64,000 bases of DNA, from assembly GCF_001806325.1 (NCBI RefSeq), contig NZ_CP017580.1, positions 1,798,001 to 1,862,000 on the forward strand. The letters run 5' to 3'. The notes under the pieces were generated by a model, which ran no database searches, was not told the origin of the DNA, and saw only the letters and a list, made by a program, of their open reading frames with translations. The stretch comes from Curtobacterium sp. BH-2-1-1. GTDB taxonomy: Bacteria > Actinomycetota > Actinomycetes > Actinomycetales > Microbacteriaceae. Positions 1-8,446 of the stretch are shown one piece after another. A program made the translations under genes and the position numbers. The first letter of the stretch is position 1. The number at the start of each line of letters is the position of its first letter.

Positions 1-321
1 ATCGGCGGCATCACCTTCTACCCGGGTTGGGGCGACGAGCGGGTCAGCGTGCTCGACGACCCGACGATCCGGGCCATCGGCGAGGCGCACGGCAAGACCC
101 CGGCGCAGGTGATGCTCCGGTGGCACGTGCAGCAGGGCCGCAACGCGATCCCGAAGTCCACGAACCCCGGGCGCATCGCCGAGAACTTCGACGTGTTCGA
201 CTTCGTGCTCTCCGACGACGAGCTCGCAGCGCTCGACGCCCTCGACACCGGTCGTCGCGGCGGGCCGGACCCGGACGGGACCGACACGAGCCGCTTCGAA
301 CGGGTGATCCCGGAGGCCTGA
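1..321 (+). CDS. Aldo/keto reductase, C-terminal part (cut by window edge)
   Basis: NADPH-dependent carbonyl reductase of the AKR superfamily. Only the last 106 residues are present and the frame is open to base 1. Visible are the helix with QVMLRWHVQQG and the cofactor-binding motif IPKSTNPGRIAEN (IPKS-x3-R-x3-N), which in this family contacts the NADPH adenosine phosphate. The catalytic Asp, Tyr, Lys and His lie in the missing N-terminal part, so activity cannot be judged. The C-terminus FERVIPEA is usual for prokaryotic 2,5-diketo-gluconate-reductase-like AKRs. It runs convergently with the XRE regulator gene, with a hairpin repeat in the 78-bp gap. The substrate is unknown. Confidence 0.9.
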   Translation: MGGITFYPGWGDERVSVLDDPTIRAIGEAHGKTPAQVMLRWHVQQGRNAIPKSTNPGRIAENFDVFDFVLSDDELAALDALDTGRRGGPDPDGTDTSRFERVIPEA

Positions 322-337
322 CGCGACCCGGTGGGGC

Positions 338-373
338 CTGGAGGCGCGGTGCGGGCCGGCACCGTCCCTCCAG
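338..373. repeat. 3'-end hairpin repeat, family A copy 1
   Basis: An imperfect inverted repeat, CTGGAGG...CCTCCAG with inner CGGTGC/GCACCG, lies between two convergent stop codons. It belongs to the GGAGGCGCGG hairpin family found at many gene 3' ends here. A bidirectional terminator or mRNA 3'-end stabiliser is inferred; there is no U-tract. Confidence 0.6.
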
Positions 374-399
374 TCCCGCAGGTGGCCGCGACCACCGCG

Positions 400-1278
400 T
401 CAGACGCGCTCGCGCGCACGCTCCACGATGCGCTCCGTCGCCGCCCACGAGGCGAGCAGCCGCAGCGCGTCCGCCGTCGGGCTCCCGGGCGTCGCCGGGT
501 AGATCGTCAGCGCGAGCCCCGGGTCCTCGGTGAGCTCGAGCGTCTGGAAGTGCAGCTCGAGCGGACCGACCACCGCGTGCCGGAACGACTTCACCCCCGC
601 GTAGTGCCGCCGGACGTCGTGCGCCGCCCAGAGCGCGCGGAAGTCGTCGCTCCGCATCGAGAGCTCGCCGATCAGCGCCGCGAGCCCGGGGTCGTTCGGC
701 GTCCGCCCGGCCTCGCGCCGGAGGATCGCGACGTTCGTGTGCGCCGCGCGCTGCCAGTCGAGGTAGAAGTTCCGTGCCTGCGGGTCGAGGAAGATGAACC
801 GCGAGAAGTTGCAGGGCCGTGCGCTCGCCGCGACGAGGTCCGAGTGCATCGCCCAGCCGAGCGTGTTCGCGGCGACGATGTCCTGTCGGTTGTTGACGAT
901 CATCGCGGGGGCGTCGGCGATGGCGTCGAGCAGGTACTGGAGCTCCGGGCGCACCGCCGCCACCGGTGTGACCGCGGCGGCACGGCGGGGCGTGGCGTTC
1001 TGGTGGCGGGCGAGGTCGCGCAGGTGCTCGTGCTCGGCCGGGTCGAGGTGGAGCGCGCCCGCGATGGCGTCGAGCACGCTGTCCGAGACGCCCTGCAGGT
1101 TCCCGCGCTCGAGCCGGGTGTAGTAGTCGATGCTCACGCCGGCCAGCCGGGCGACCTCCTCGCGGCGCAGCCCGGTGACGCGGCGGCGGGTGCCGAACGT
1201 CTCGACGCCGGCCTGCTCCGGTGTGATGCGGGCGCGGCGACCGGAGAGGAAGTCGCGGGCTTCGTCGCGGTGGTCCAT
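400..1278 (-). CDS. XRE-family regulator with MmyB-like ligand domain
   Basis: DNA-binding regulator of 292 residues. An N-terminal helix-turn-helix (about residues 12-80, with LRREEVARLAGVSIDYYTRLERG) is followed by a C-terminal MmyB-like domain (about 105-275). In this family that domain has a PAS-like fold and is thought to bind a fatty-acid or other small ligand. The start is the ATG at 1278, because a TACCGT -10 hexamer (1286-1291, minus strand) sits 7 nt upstream, which implies a leaderless mRNA; an upstream in-frame extension has no such support. It is a clear paralogue of the gene at 18906-19811. Such regulators often act on neighbouring reductase genes, and an AKR gene lies next door, but the target is not shown. 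Confidence 0.9.
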   Translation of the reverse strand: MDHRDEARDFLSGRRARITPEQAGVETFGTRRRVTGLRREEVARLAGVSIDYYTRLERGNLQGVSDSVLDAIAGALHLDPAEHEHLRDLARHQNATPRRAAAVTPVAAVRPELQYLLDAIADAPAMIVNNRQDIVAANTLGWAMHSDLVAASARPCNFSRFIFLDPQARNFYLDWQRAAHTNVAILRREAGRTPNDPGLAALIGELSMRSDDFRALWAAHDVRRHYAGVKSFRHAVVGPLELHFQTLELTEDPGLALTIYPATPGSPTADALRLLASWAATERIVERARERV

Positions 1279-1373
1279 GCCGGTCACGGTACTTCGGCTG
1301 GGCGGGGGCGAGCGAGGTGCTGCCGGAACCCCCGTGCTGGGTCCTCGTGCTGGTCGGGGTCCGTCGGTCGGGC

Positions 1374-2525
1374 TCAGCTCGTCGCGAGCGGCACCGACAC
1401 GATCCGGTCGTCGCCGTCCGTCGGGTCGCCACGCCCGTCGGTGTTGTTCGTGACGAACCACAGGGCACCCTCGGGACCCTCGAGCACCGTGCGGATGCGG
1501 CCGAAGTCCTCCGCGAAGTACTCGGTCGACGTCGAGGGGGCGTCGGCCGGCACAGCCCTGACGACCTCGCCCTGGAGGTTCGCGATGAACACCGTGTCGT
1601 CGATCACCGCCAGGCCGCTCGGCGAGGCGTCGTCGGTGGCCCACTGCTGCACGGGGTCGACGAAGCCCTTGCTCGTGCCGCCGGTACCCTCGACCTCGGG
1701 CCAGCCGTAGTCCCGGCCCTTCTCGATGACGTTGAGCTCGTCCCAGGTGTCCTGCCCGAACTCCGACGCGAACATCGTGCCGTCGGCCGTCCACCCCATG
1801 CCCTGCACGTTCCGGTGGCCGAGGCTCCACACCGGGGACCCGGGGAACGGGTTGCCGCCGGGGACCTGGCCGTCCGGGGTCAGCCGCAGGATCTTCCCCG
1901 CGAGCGAGTCCCGGTCCTGCGCGTCCGAACCGGTACCGGCGTCGCCGACGCTCGCGTAGAGCATGCCGTCCGGGCCGAACGCGATCCGCCCGCCGTTGTG
2001 GAAGCTGTTCGTCGGCAGCCCGTCGATCAGGGTCGTGGCGTCCCCGAGCGCGTAGGACCCGGCGCTCCCGGACAGGTCGTAGCGCTGGATGCGGTTGCCG
2101 TCGTCGCCCGTCGAGTACACGAACAGGTCGCCCTCGTGCAGCGCGAGTCCGAGCAGACCGCCCTCACCGCCGTGCCGGACGCCCGCGATCGTGCCGACCT
2201 CGCGCGTCTTCCCGGCGCCGGTCAGTTCGAGCACCGTCGCCGAGTCCCGCTCGCTGATCAGGGCGTCGCCGCCGTCACCGGTGCGGACCACCGACCACGG
2301 GGCGTCCAGTCCGGTGGCGATGTCGGTCGTCTCGCCCCCGGGCTCGAGCTGTCCGGCGGCGCTCGCCGCGGGGGTGGTGGCGCTCGAGGAGGGGCTGCTC
2401 GTGGCGGTCGCCCGACCCTCGAGCGTGCGGGCGTCGTCGTCGGTGCAGGCCGCGAGGACGAGGGCCGCGGCGGCGAACGCGCCGAGGGCGGACAGGGTGC
2501 GGCGGGTGCGAGCGGTGGTGTGCAC
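1374..2525 (-). CDS. PQQ-dependent sugar dehydrogenase-like lipoprotein
   Basis: Exported beta-propeller oxidoreductase of the GdhB/sorbosone dehydrogenase family, 383 residues. It begins with a lipoprotein signal peptide (basic start, hydrophobic run, lipobox LAAC near residue 27), then a low-complexity Ser/Thr/Ala linker. The propeller starts near residue 60 with the typical GLDAPWSVV and later shows HNGGRIAFGPDG and the SLGHRNVQG motif. Family members oxidise aldose sugars with PQQ; whether this cell makes PQQ is not visible. The GTG start at 2525 is chosen because GGGAGG lies about 8 nt upstream and it gives a proper signal peptide. It is divergent from the MFS gene across 130 bp. Confidence 0.85.
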   Translation of the reverse strand: MHTTARTRRTLSALGAFAAAALVLAACTDDDARTLEGRATATSSPSSSATTPAASAAGQLEPGGETTDIATGLDAPWSVVRTGDGGDALISERDSATVLELTGAGKTREVGTIAGVRHGGEGGLLGLALHEGDLFVYSTGDDGNRIQRYDLSGSAGSYALGDATTLIDGLPTNSFHNGGRIAFGPDGMLYASVGDAGTGSDAQDRDSLAGKILRLTPDGQVPGGNPFPGSPVWSLGHRNVQGMGWTADGTMFASEFGQDTWDELNVIEKGRDYGWPEVEGTGGTSKGFVDPVQQWATDDASPSGLAVIDDTVFIANLQGEVVRAVPADAPSTSTEYFAEDFGRIRTVLEGPEGALWFVTNNTDGRGDPTDGDDRIVSVPLATS

Positions 2526-2587
2526 GGTGGTCCTCCCGGGTCGTGGGTCGATTGCACACGCGGCGGTCGGGAATCCCCTGGGTGACG

Positions 2588-2606
2588 GGGGTTGCGGTGG
2601 AACCCC
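2588..2606. promoter_or_regulatory. Small inverted repeat in divergent promoter region
   Basis: GGGGTT (2588-2593) and AACCCC (2601-2606) form a perfect 6-bp inverted repeat around a 7-nt loop. It lies between the divergent dehydrogenase and MFS genes. It could be an operator or a weak hairpin in the MFS leader. No regulator can be assigned. Confidence 0.3.
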
Positions 2607-2655
2607 TGTCGGCAGGGACTCCCACCAGCGCACCGACCAGCCGTTCGATGGGTCC

Positions 2656-3891
2656 GTGCCCGCCACCGTGACCCCGCCCGCTCCCCCGACCACCCGCGCC
2701 GTGCCCACGGCCCTCGTCGCCGCCGTCGTGTTCCTCACCGCGGTCGCGCCGCTCGCGACCGACATGTACGTCACCGCGTTCCCGACCGTCGAGGCCGAGT
2801 TCCGCACGAGCGCCTCCGCCGTGCAGCTGACCCTCACGACGTTCTTCGCGGGCATGGGCCTCGGGCAGCTCGTCGGCGGACCGTTCTCCGACCAGCGCGG
2901 GCGCCGCCTGCCGCTGCTCGCCGGCACGCTGCTCGTCGTCGCGGCCTCGGTCGTGTGCGCGCTCGCCCCGTCGATCGGCGTTCTCACGGCGGCGCGCCTC
3001 GTGCAGGGGTTCGCGGGCGGGTGGGTGATGGTGATCGCCCGGTCGGTGGTCGTCGACCTCGCCCACGGCGCCCAGCTCGTCCGCGTCCTCAACGTCGTGA
3101 TGGGCATCGGCGGGATCGCACCGGTGCTCGGGCCGCTGTTCGGCGCCGCGATCCTGGGGTTCGGTGACTGGCGGACCACGTTCTGGGTCCTCGCCGGCCT
3201 CGGGGTGCTCATGTGCGTGACCGCGGCCGTCGTCGTCCCCGAGTCCCTCCCACGGGACCGACGGCACGCCGGCGGCCTGCGCACGTTCCGGCTCGCGGCG
3301 CGGCAGGTCCTCGGCGATCGACGGTTCGTCGGCTACGTCGTCACCGCGTGTGCTGCGTTCGTCGGGGTGTTCGCGTACGTCGCGACCTCGCCGTTCGTGC
3401 TGCAGACCATGAACGGACTGTCGCCGACGGCGTACGCGATCGACTTCGCGGCGAACGCGGGAGCGATGACGATCGCGTCCCTCGTGGCCGCCCGACTCGC
3501 CGGCCGGGTGTCCACGAGACGCATCATCCTCGTCGGGCAGGCCTGCATGGGCGTCGCCGGCGCAGGCATGCTCATCGGCGCGATCTGGTTCGGGATGCCG
3601 CTGATCGTGGCCCTGATCGGCTTCTTCGTGCTCATGATCGGCAACGGGCTGGTCGTCACGAACGGTGGGGCCCTCGCATCGTCCGCCGTCCCCGCACACC
3701 CCGGGACGAGCTCAGCCGTGCTCGGTCTGGTTCAGTGGACGACGGCCGGCGTGACCGCTCCGATCGCGGGACTCGGCGGCTCGGACACCGCCGTCCCGAT
3801 GGCCGTCCTCGTCCTCGGTGGCGCGCTCGTGTCGCTCTGGGGACTGCTCGTCCTCGCACGACCCCACACCACCGGAAGGACCACTTCATGA
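2656..3891 (+). CDS. MFS drug/metabolite exporter (Bcr/CflA-like, DHA1)
   Basis: Integral membrane proton antiporter of 411 residues with about 12 hydrophobic helices. Helix 1 carries APLATDMYVTAFPT, a form of the 'D-MY-PA-P' start typical of Bcr/CflA exporters. The loop after helix 2 has the MFS signature GPFSDQRGRR. The start is uncertain: GTG codons at 2656 and 2668 are both possible and neither has a strong ribosome site. 2656 gives a short polar N-terminus of usual length. It overlaps the next gene by 4 nt (ATGA), so the exporter and the short-chain dehydrogenase are probably translated together and may act on the same compound. The substrate is not predictable. Confidence 0.88.
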   Translation: MPATVTPPAPPTTRAVPTALVAAVVFLTAVAPLATDMYVTAFPTVEAEFRTSASAVQLTLTTFFAGMGLGQLVGGPFSDQRGRRLPLLAGTLLVVAASVVCALAPSIGVLTAARLVQGFAGGWVMVIARSVVVDLAHGAQLVRVLNVVMGIGGIAPVLGPLFGAAILGFGDWRTTFWVLAGLGVLMCVTAAVVVPESLPRDRRHAGGLRTFRLAARQVLGDRRFVGYVVTACAAFVGVFAYVATSPFVLQTMNGLSPTAYAIDFAANAGAMTIASLVAARLAGRVSTRRIILVGQACMGVAGAGMLIGAIWFGMPLIVALIGFFVLMIGNGLVVTNGGALASSAVPAHPGTSSAVLGLVQWTTAGVTAPIAGLGGSDTAVPMAVLVLGGALVSLWGLLVLARPHTTGRTTS

Positions 3892-4553
3892 CCACCATCG
3901 CCATCGTCGGAGCCGGCAAGGGCCTCGGCCTCGCCGTCGCCGAGCGCTTCGCCCGCGAGGGCTTCTCGATCGCCCTGCTCTCCCGCAACCAGGACCGCCT
4001 GGACTCCCTCGCCGCCGGCCTCCGGGAGCACGGGTACACCGCCGCCGGCTTCGCCGCGAACGTCCGCGACGGGGACTCCCTCCGCGGCGCCCTCGAGCGT
4101 GCGACCGAGCAGCTCGGGCCGATCGAGGTGCTGCAGTACAGCCCGCTGCCCGCCAAGGAGTACATGCGCCCGGTGCTCGAGACCACGGCGGAGGACCTCG
4201 TCGGTCCGATCGAGTTCTCGGTCTACGGCTCGGTCAACGCCGTCCGCCAGGTGCTGCCCGGCATGCGCGCGATCGGGCACGGCACGATCCTGTTCGTGAA
4301 CGGAGGCAGCGCGGTGCGCCCGGGTGCTCGGGTCACCGGGACGTCCGTGGCGTTCGCGGGAGAGAGCGCCTACGCGCAGCTGCTGCACGACGCCGTCCGT
4401 GACGAGGACGTCCACGTCGGCCAGCTCATCATCCCGTTCGGCATCGACGACGGGCAGCCCGAGCACTCCGGTGCGTCGATCGCGGACCGCCTCTGGGCGA
4501 TCCACACCGAGCGCGGTGCGTTCCGGACGTACGCCGAGCCGCTGCCCGAGTGA
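3888..4553 (+). CDS. Short-chain dehydrogenase/reductase-like protein
   Basis: Rossmann-fold NAD(P)-binding protein of 221 residues. The cofactor loop is VGAGKGLGLAVAERF at residues 5-19, fitting GxxxGxG, and SRNQDRL follows at the end of strand 2. The usual active site is not intact: where YxxxK is expected the sequence reads SAYAQLLHDAV, so the tyrosine is present but the lysine is leucine. Sequences of this type may be reductases with altered chemistry or non-catalytic binders. GGAAGGA lies 9 nt before the ATG, which overlaps the exporter stop. A 65-bp repeat hairpin follows 17 bp after the stop. Confidence 0.85.
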   Translation: MTTIAIVGAGKGLGLAVAERFAREGFSIALLSRNQDRLDSLAAGLREHGYTAAGFAANVRDGDSLRGALERATEQLGPIEVLQYSPLPAKEYMRPVLETTAEDLVGPIEFSVYGSVNAVRQVLPGMRAIGHGTILFVNGGSAVRPGARVTGTSVAFAGESAYAQLLHDAVRDEDVHVGQLIIPFGIDDGQPEHSGASIADRLWAIHTERGAFRTYAEPLPE

Positions 4554-4570
4554 CCGACTGACGGACGGGA

Positions 4571-4635
4571 GCGCGCCCCGCTCAGCGGCAACGCGAAGCG
4601 TTGCGCGGGGCGCGCCGACCGAGCCTGCGAGGGAG
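4571..4635 (+). repeat. 65-bp hairpin repeat, copy 1 (sense, after SDR gene)
   Basis: The element starts GCGCGCCCCGCTC and ends GCCTGCGAGGGAG. It contains nested inverted repeats, GCGCGCCCCGC/GCGGGGCGCGC outside and GCAACGC/GCGTTGC inside. It is nearly identical to the reverse complement of 19911-19975, with 2 differences in 65 bases. Both copies lie directly downstream of a stop codon in the same sense, which suggests a terminator-like or 3'-UTR element. Confidence 0.75.
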
Positions 4636-4679
4636 GAGGGCGGGCCCGCCCCTCCCGTCCGCCCCTGGTCGCGTATCGA

Positions 4680-5477
4680 TCAGCGCGCGGCTCGCGTGAT
4701 CGCCGTCGCCATCACGCGCGCGACGACGACGTTCGTCGCCGCGTCGCCGTGGATGCCGTCCGCCGACGCGCCCCGGACCCACGCGCCGTCCGCCTGCCGG
4801 AACCCGGCGAACGGGTCGACGTACGACCAGCCGTGCTCCGCCGCGTCGCGCTCCAGCGCCCGGCTGAGGACGAGCTGTCCCGCGCGGCGGTCGGCGCCCC
4901 ACTGGCTCCAGGTCCAGTTCGACGGCGGGCCGGAGACGACGAGGACGTGCCGCGCACCGACCTTCCGGACGACGGCGTCCACGTTCGCGATCGTCGTCGC
5001 GGTCGGGATCGCCTGGTTCACGTCGTTCGTGCCGAGCTCGACGACGAGGACGTCCGCGTCCGGCACGGGGCCGATCTCGTGGAGGACCTCGTCGGACCGG
5101 TACCCGCTGTGCGCGTAGCCGCCGACGGCGTGGAACCGGGTGTCCGGCACGAGGTCGTGGAGCCAGGAGTCCGGCCGTGCCGTGATGGAGTCGCCCGCGT
5201 ACGCGAAGGTGACCGCGCCGGACCGGTCGCCGGAGCCGAGCGCCCCGGTCACGGCGTCGTCCGGTGTGGCGGCACGGACAGCTGTTCCGCCGGCTGCGGC
5301 TCGGGTGTCCGCACGTTCGACCGGCGCGGCGGAGGCGCGACCCACGGACGGTGCGCGCTCGGCTGCGGCGGTGCTCGCCGACACGACGGCCGTGCCGACG
5401 ACGAGGGATCCGCCGGCGACGAGGCAGGCGGCGGTGACGATGCTCGCGACGAGGGCGAGACGACGGGTGCGGGACAC
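4680..5477 (-). CDS. Exported SGNH/GDSL-type hydrolase
   Basis: Secreted or membrane-anchored esterase/lipase-like enzyme of 265 residues. An N-terminal hydrophobic segment (about 6-35) is followed by an Ala/Thr-rich linker and the SGNH domain. Block I is YAGDSITARPDSW (nucleophile Ser in GDS), block III is GTNDVNQ, and block V is DGIHGD, giving the Ser-Asp-His set. Family members remove acyl or acetyl groups from polysaccharides, peptidoglycan or lipids; the substrate is not readable here. The GTG at 5477 is preceded by GGGGGA about 11 nt upstream. The gene follows the ABC permease on the same strand after 131 bp and is convergent with the SDR gene. Confidence 0.87.
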   Translation of the reverse strand: MSRTRRLALVASIVTAACLVAGGSLVVGTAVVSASTAAAERAPSVGRASAAPVERADTRAAAGGTAVRAATPDDAVTGALGSGDRSGAVTFAYAGDSITARPDSWLHDLVPDTRFHAVGGYAHSGYRSDEVLHEIGPVPDADVLVVELGTNDVNQAIPTATTIANVDAVVRKVGARHVLVVSGPPSNWTWSQWGADRRAGQLVLSRALERDAAEHGWSYVDPFAGFRQADGAWVRGASADGIHGDAATNVVVARVMATAITRAAR

Positions 5478-5515
5478 GACATCAGGTATCCCCCGGATCG
5501 GCCTGCCGTACCAGC

Positions 5516-5529
5516 CCCCAGACCTGGGG
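5516..5529. terminator. Small hairpin between ABC permease and SGNH gene
   Basis: CCCCAG/CTGGGG form a tight hairpin. A second weaker GC hairpin lies at about 5543-5576, near the permease stop codon. Either could end the PadR operon transcript. No U-tract is present, so the assignment is tentative. Confidence 0.3.
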
Positions 5530-5608
5530 AACCGCGCCGCTGGCTGTGGGTCTTCGCGGCCGTTCCCAGCCGGCCGCCCCCGTCGGGTCCGGGACCCGCC
5601 GCGTCCGG

Positions 5609-8446
5609 TCACGGTGTGCGCCGCAGTGCCACGCGGTGGCGGCGGCCCGCGAAGACCCACGTCCCCGCGGTGACGAGCAGCGGCAGCCCGAGCCCGAGGA
5701 GGGCGAGCACGGGCCAGTCCGCCACGAACGGCAGGTGCGTGGTGCCGGCTGGTCCCGCCGAGAAGCGGAGGGTGAGCGCCCGGATGGGCAGCAGCCCGAG
5801 CAGCGTGCCGATCACCGCACCGACGGTCGTCAGGATCGCGGCCTGCCACGCGGACACCCGGCGACGGAGCACGGGTGCCGCACCGACCGCGTCGAGGACC
5901 TCGTCGTCGCGTCGGCCGTCCGAGCGGGCCAGCCCGATGGCGACGGCGGTCGCGCCGATCGTCACCGCCGCGGCGAGGGCGAGGACGATCGCCTTGACGA
6001 TGCCCTGCGCGTCGACCGGACCGGCCTCGTACTGGAAGTACGGGCCGCCCCACCGTTCGCGGTCCGCGCCGCCGAGGCTCTGCCACGCCGAGGTCAGCTC
6101 GTCGGACTGTGCCGGGGTCAGGTCCGCGGACTGCTCCGTGACGAGCATGCCGTCCACCGCCGGGACCCGGTACCGCTCGGCGGTCTCGCGGGTCATGAAG
6201 ACGCCGACCTGGATGCGGGGGGTCTGCACGTCGAGCACCGCGGGGATCGTCGTCGTGGCGTCCGGACGGGTCTTGGCCGTGATCGCGGGGCTGTTCGACG
6301 TCTGGTCGCGGAACGCGTCGATCCGGACCTGGCCGTCGTGCGCGTACTCCGGCCACAGGGCGACGGCGCGGCCCGAGGTGAGCGCGTCGCGGACCTCGGC
6401 GGACGGACGGTGTCCGGTGAGGACCGCGTAGTCGTCCACCGTGCCGGTCCAGATCTTCGGCGCGGAGCTGTCCTGCGACTCCAGGTAGCGCGAGCACGAC
6501 GTGGTGTCGTTCGCGCGGCAGTCCGTGCGTCCCCAGTCGTGCAGGAGCGAGACCGTCGACGGCTCGTCGGTCGGCACGCCGTCCACGACGCCGAGGACAC
6601 GCACCCGGTCGTGGTCGAGGACACCGGAGACGATCTTCGCCGCCTTCGCCGTGACGGAGGCGTCGTAGCCGCCGTCGCTGCCGTCCTCGTTCGAGAGCCA
6701 GACGTCGGCCGTCGCGACGCCCACGGCGGTGCGGTACTCGTAGTCGCGGACGAACTGCGCGTGCTCGGACGCACTCCACGTGATCGCCACCGAGGCCACG
6801 AACACGACGCTCATCACGCTCGCGAGCACCGGCACGGTCCGCACCGGGTTGCGCCGGGCGTCGCGGGCGGCGATGCGGGCGGAGAGCCCGAGCCGCGTCG
6901 CGGTCCTGGAGACGAGGGCGAGCAGCCACGGCGACGACATCGCGACCCCGAGCTGCATGAGGCACGGGCCGATCGCGACGCCGGCGCCGACGATCCAGGC
7001 GAGGTGGTCCTGCTGCACCGGGCGGTCGTTGAGGAGCAGCACGCCGGCACCGCACGCCAGGGTCATCACGGTTCCCGCGACGACGAGCACGGGGGCCCAG
7101 ATCCGGCGGCGGCGCTCGGCGCGCGGGTTCACCGCCGCGGGCCGGAGCGAGCCGCGCAGTGCGGCGAGGACGTTCACCCGCGTCGCCGCACGGGCCGCGA
7201 CGAGCGCCGACACGAGCCCCGCGAGGACGGCGGCGGCACCGATCGACAGGACCAGGCCGACCGGGACGTGCAGCCCGGGCCACGAGCCCACGTTGCCGTT
7301 GTCGGCCAGGTGGAACGCGAGCACGCCGACACCGGTGCCGAGCGCGACCCCGAGGACGGCGCCGGTGAGCCCGAGCACCAGCCCGGAGCCGGCGACGATC
7401 GACCGGACGAAGCGTCGGTCCCCGCCGACGCTCGTGACGATCGCGTACGAGCGGATGTCCGCCCGGGTCCCGACGAGGAACGCGGCACCGGCGAGCAGGG
7501 CGACCTCGAACATCGCGAAGACGCCGAGCAGCGCCATCGCCCCGAGGAACCAGCCGATCGGGCTGCTGAGCCCGGCGCCGTGCAACCGCTCGTCGGGCGG
7601 GTCGAGCACGACGGGACGCGACTGCACCGTGATCCCGTGGGCGTTGAGCGCGCGGATCTCCGACCACGTCGGGGCGTCCGAGGCCAGGTACACGGTGACG
7701 TCGAACGGCGCCGCGGCCGTGCCGGTCGTCGGCTGCGTGGTGCCCCACGGCACGAAGACGCCCTGCGCACTCGGGTCGGACGCGGCGTCGCGCATGGTGC
7801 CCGTGATCGTGAAGCGCTTCGTCACCGGGTCGGTCAGGTCGACCGTGTCGCCGATCGACGCGCCGAGTCGCTCGAGCGTCGCCGGGGTGACCATGAGCTC
7901 GTCACGGCTGGTCGGTGCGGCGCCGTCGAGCACGTGCCAGTGCCCGTCGAGGACCCGCGACCAGACCGCTCCCTCGACCGCCTGGATCCCGATCGGCCCC
8001 TTCGGCCCGGTCAGCACGATCTGCGCCGAGGTGACCGGGATCGACACGGCACCGGCGGGCACGTGGTCGAGGACGTCGGCGAACCGGGCCTCGCCGTCGG
8101 ACTCCGCGACCGGGCTGTCCTTCGCGGACTCGGTGTACTGCCACTGCACGGGGTCCTGCCGCATGCCCGGGAGGTCCGGGCCGACGACCTGCATCTGCGC
8201 TGCCGCGTGCCCGAGGTCGTACCGCAGGCTCTCCGCCTGGGTCGGCTGCGTCGACTGCACGACGACCGACACCGCGGCGAACCCGGCGGTCGGGATGCCG
8301 ATGAGGGCGACGATCAGCGCCGCCCGCCCGGCCTTCGCGAACGCCAGCCGGCGGCCCAGCCGGAGCGCCGGTCGCAGCGCGAAGGGCGTGCGGCGGTCAC
8401 GCCCCGAGCGGGCTCCGGCGTCGGCGCGTCGCCGACGCGCGTTCAC
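5609..8446 (-). CDS. FtsX-like ABC exporter permease (large)
   Basis: Membrane component of a MacB/FtsX-type ABC exporter, 945 residues. It has a basic N-terminus, a first helix near residues 45-70, a large extracellular domain, three helices about residues 300-450, a second half with one more extracellular domain, and final helices ending in RRTP. The layout (two FtsX domains in one chain) matches actinobacterial exporters for antimicrobial peptides or lipids. The GTG start at 8446 overlaps the ATPase stop (GTGA), so translation is probably coupled. It is the last gene of a PadR-ATPase-permease operon. PadR-linked exporters often respond to toxic compounds; the cargo is unknown. Confidence 0.88.
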   Translation of the reverse strand: MNARRRRADAGARSGRDRRTPFALRPALRLGRRLAFAKAGRAALIVALIGIPTAGFAAVSVVVQSTQPTQAESLRYDLGHAAAQMQVVGPDLPGMRQDPVQWQYTESAKDSPVAESDGEARFADVLDHVPAGAVSIPVTSAQIVLTGPKGPIGIQAVEGAVWSRVLDGHWHVLDGAAPTSRDELMVTPATLERLGASIGDTVDLTDPVTKRFTITGTMRDAASDPSAQGVFVPWGTTQPTTGTAAAPFDVTVYLASDAPTWSEIRALNAHGITVQSRPVVLDPPDERLHGAGLSSPIGWFLGAMALLGVFAMFEVALLAGAAFLVGTRADIRSYAIVTSVGGDRRFVRSIVAGSGLVLGLTGAVLGVALGTGVGVLAFHLADNGNVGSWPGLHVPVGLVLSIGAAAVLAGLVSALVAARAATRVNVLAALRGSLRPAAVNPRAERRRRIWAPVLVVAGTVMTLACGAGVLLLNDRPVQQDHLAWIVGAGVAIGPCLMQLGVAMSSPWLLALVSRTATRLGLSARIAARDARRNPVRTVPVLASVMSVVFVASVAITWSASEHAQFVRDYEYRTAVGVATADVWLSNEDGSDGGYDASVTAKAAKIVSGVLDHDRVRVLGVVDGVPTDEPSTVSLLHDWGRTDCRANDTTSCSRYLESQDSSAPKIWTGTVDDYAVLTGHRPSAEVRDALTSGRAVALWPEYAHDGQVRIDAFRDQTSNSPAITAKTRPDATTTIPAVLDVQTPRIQVGVFMTRETAERYRVPAVDGMLVTEQSADLTPAQSDELTSAWQSLGGADRERWGGPYFQYEAGPVDAQGIVKAIVLALAAAVTIGATAVAIGLARSDGRRDDEVLDAVGAAPVLRRRVSAWQAAILTTVGAVIGTLLGLLPIRALTLRFSAGPAGTTHLPFVADWPVLALLGLGLPLLVTAGTWVFAGRRHRVALRRTP

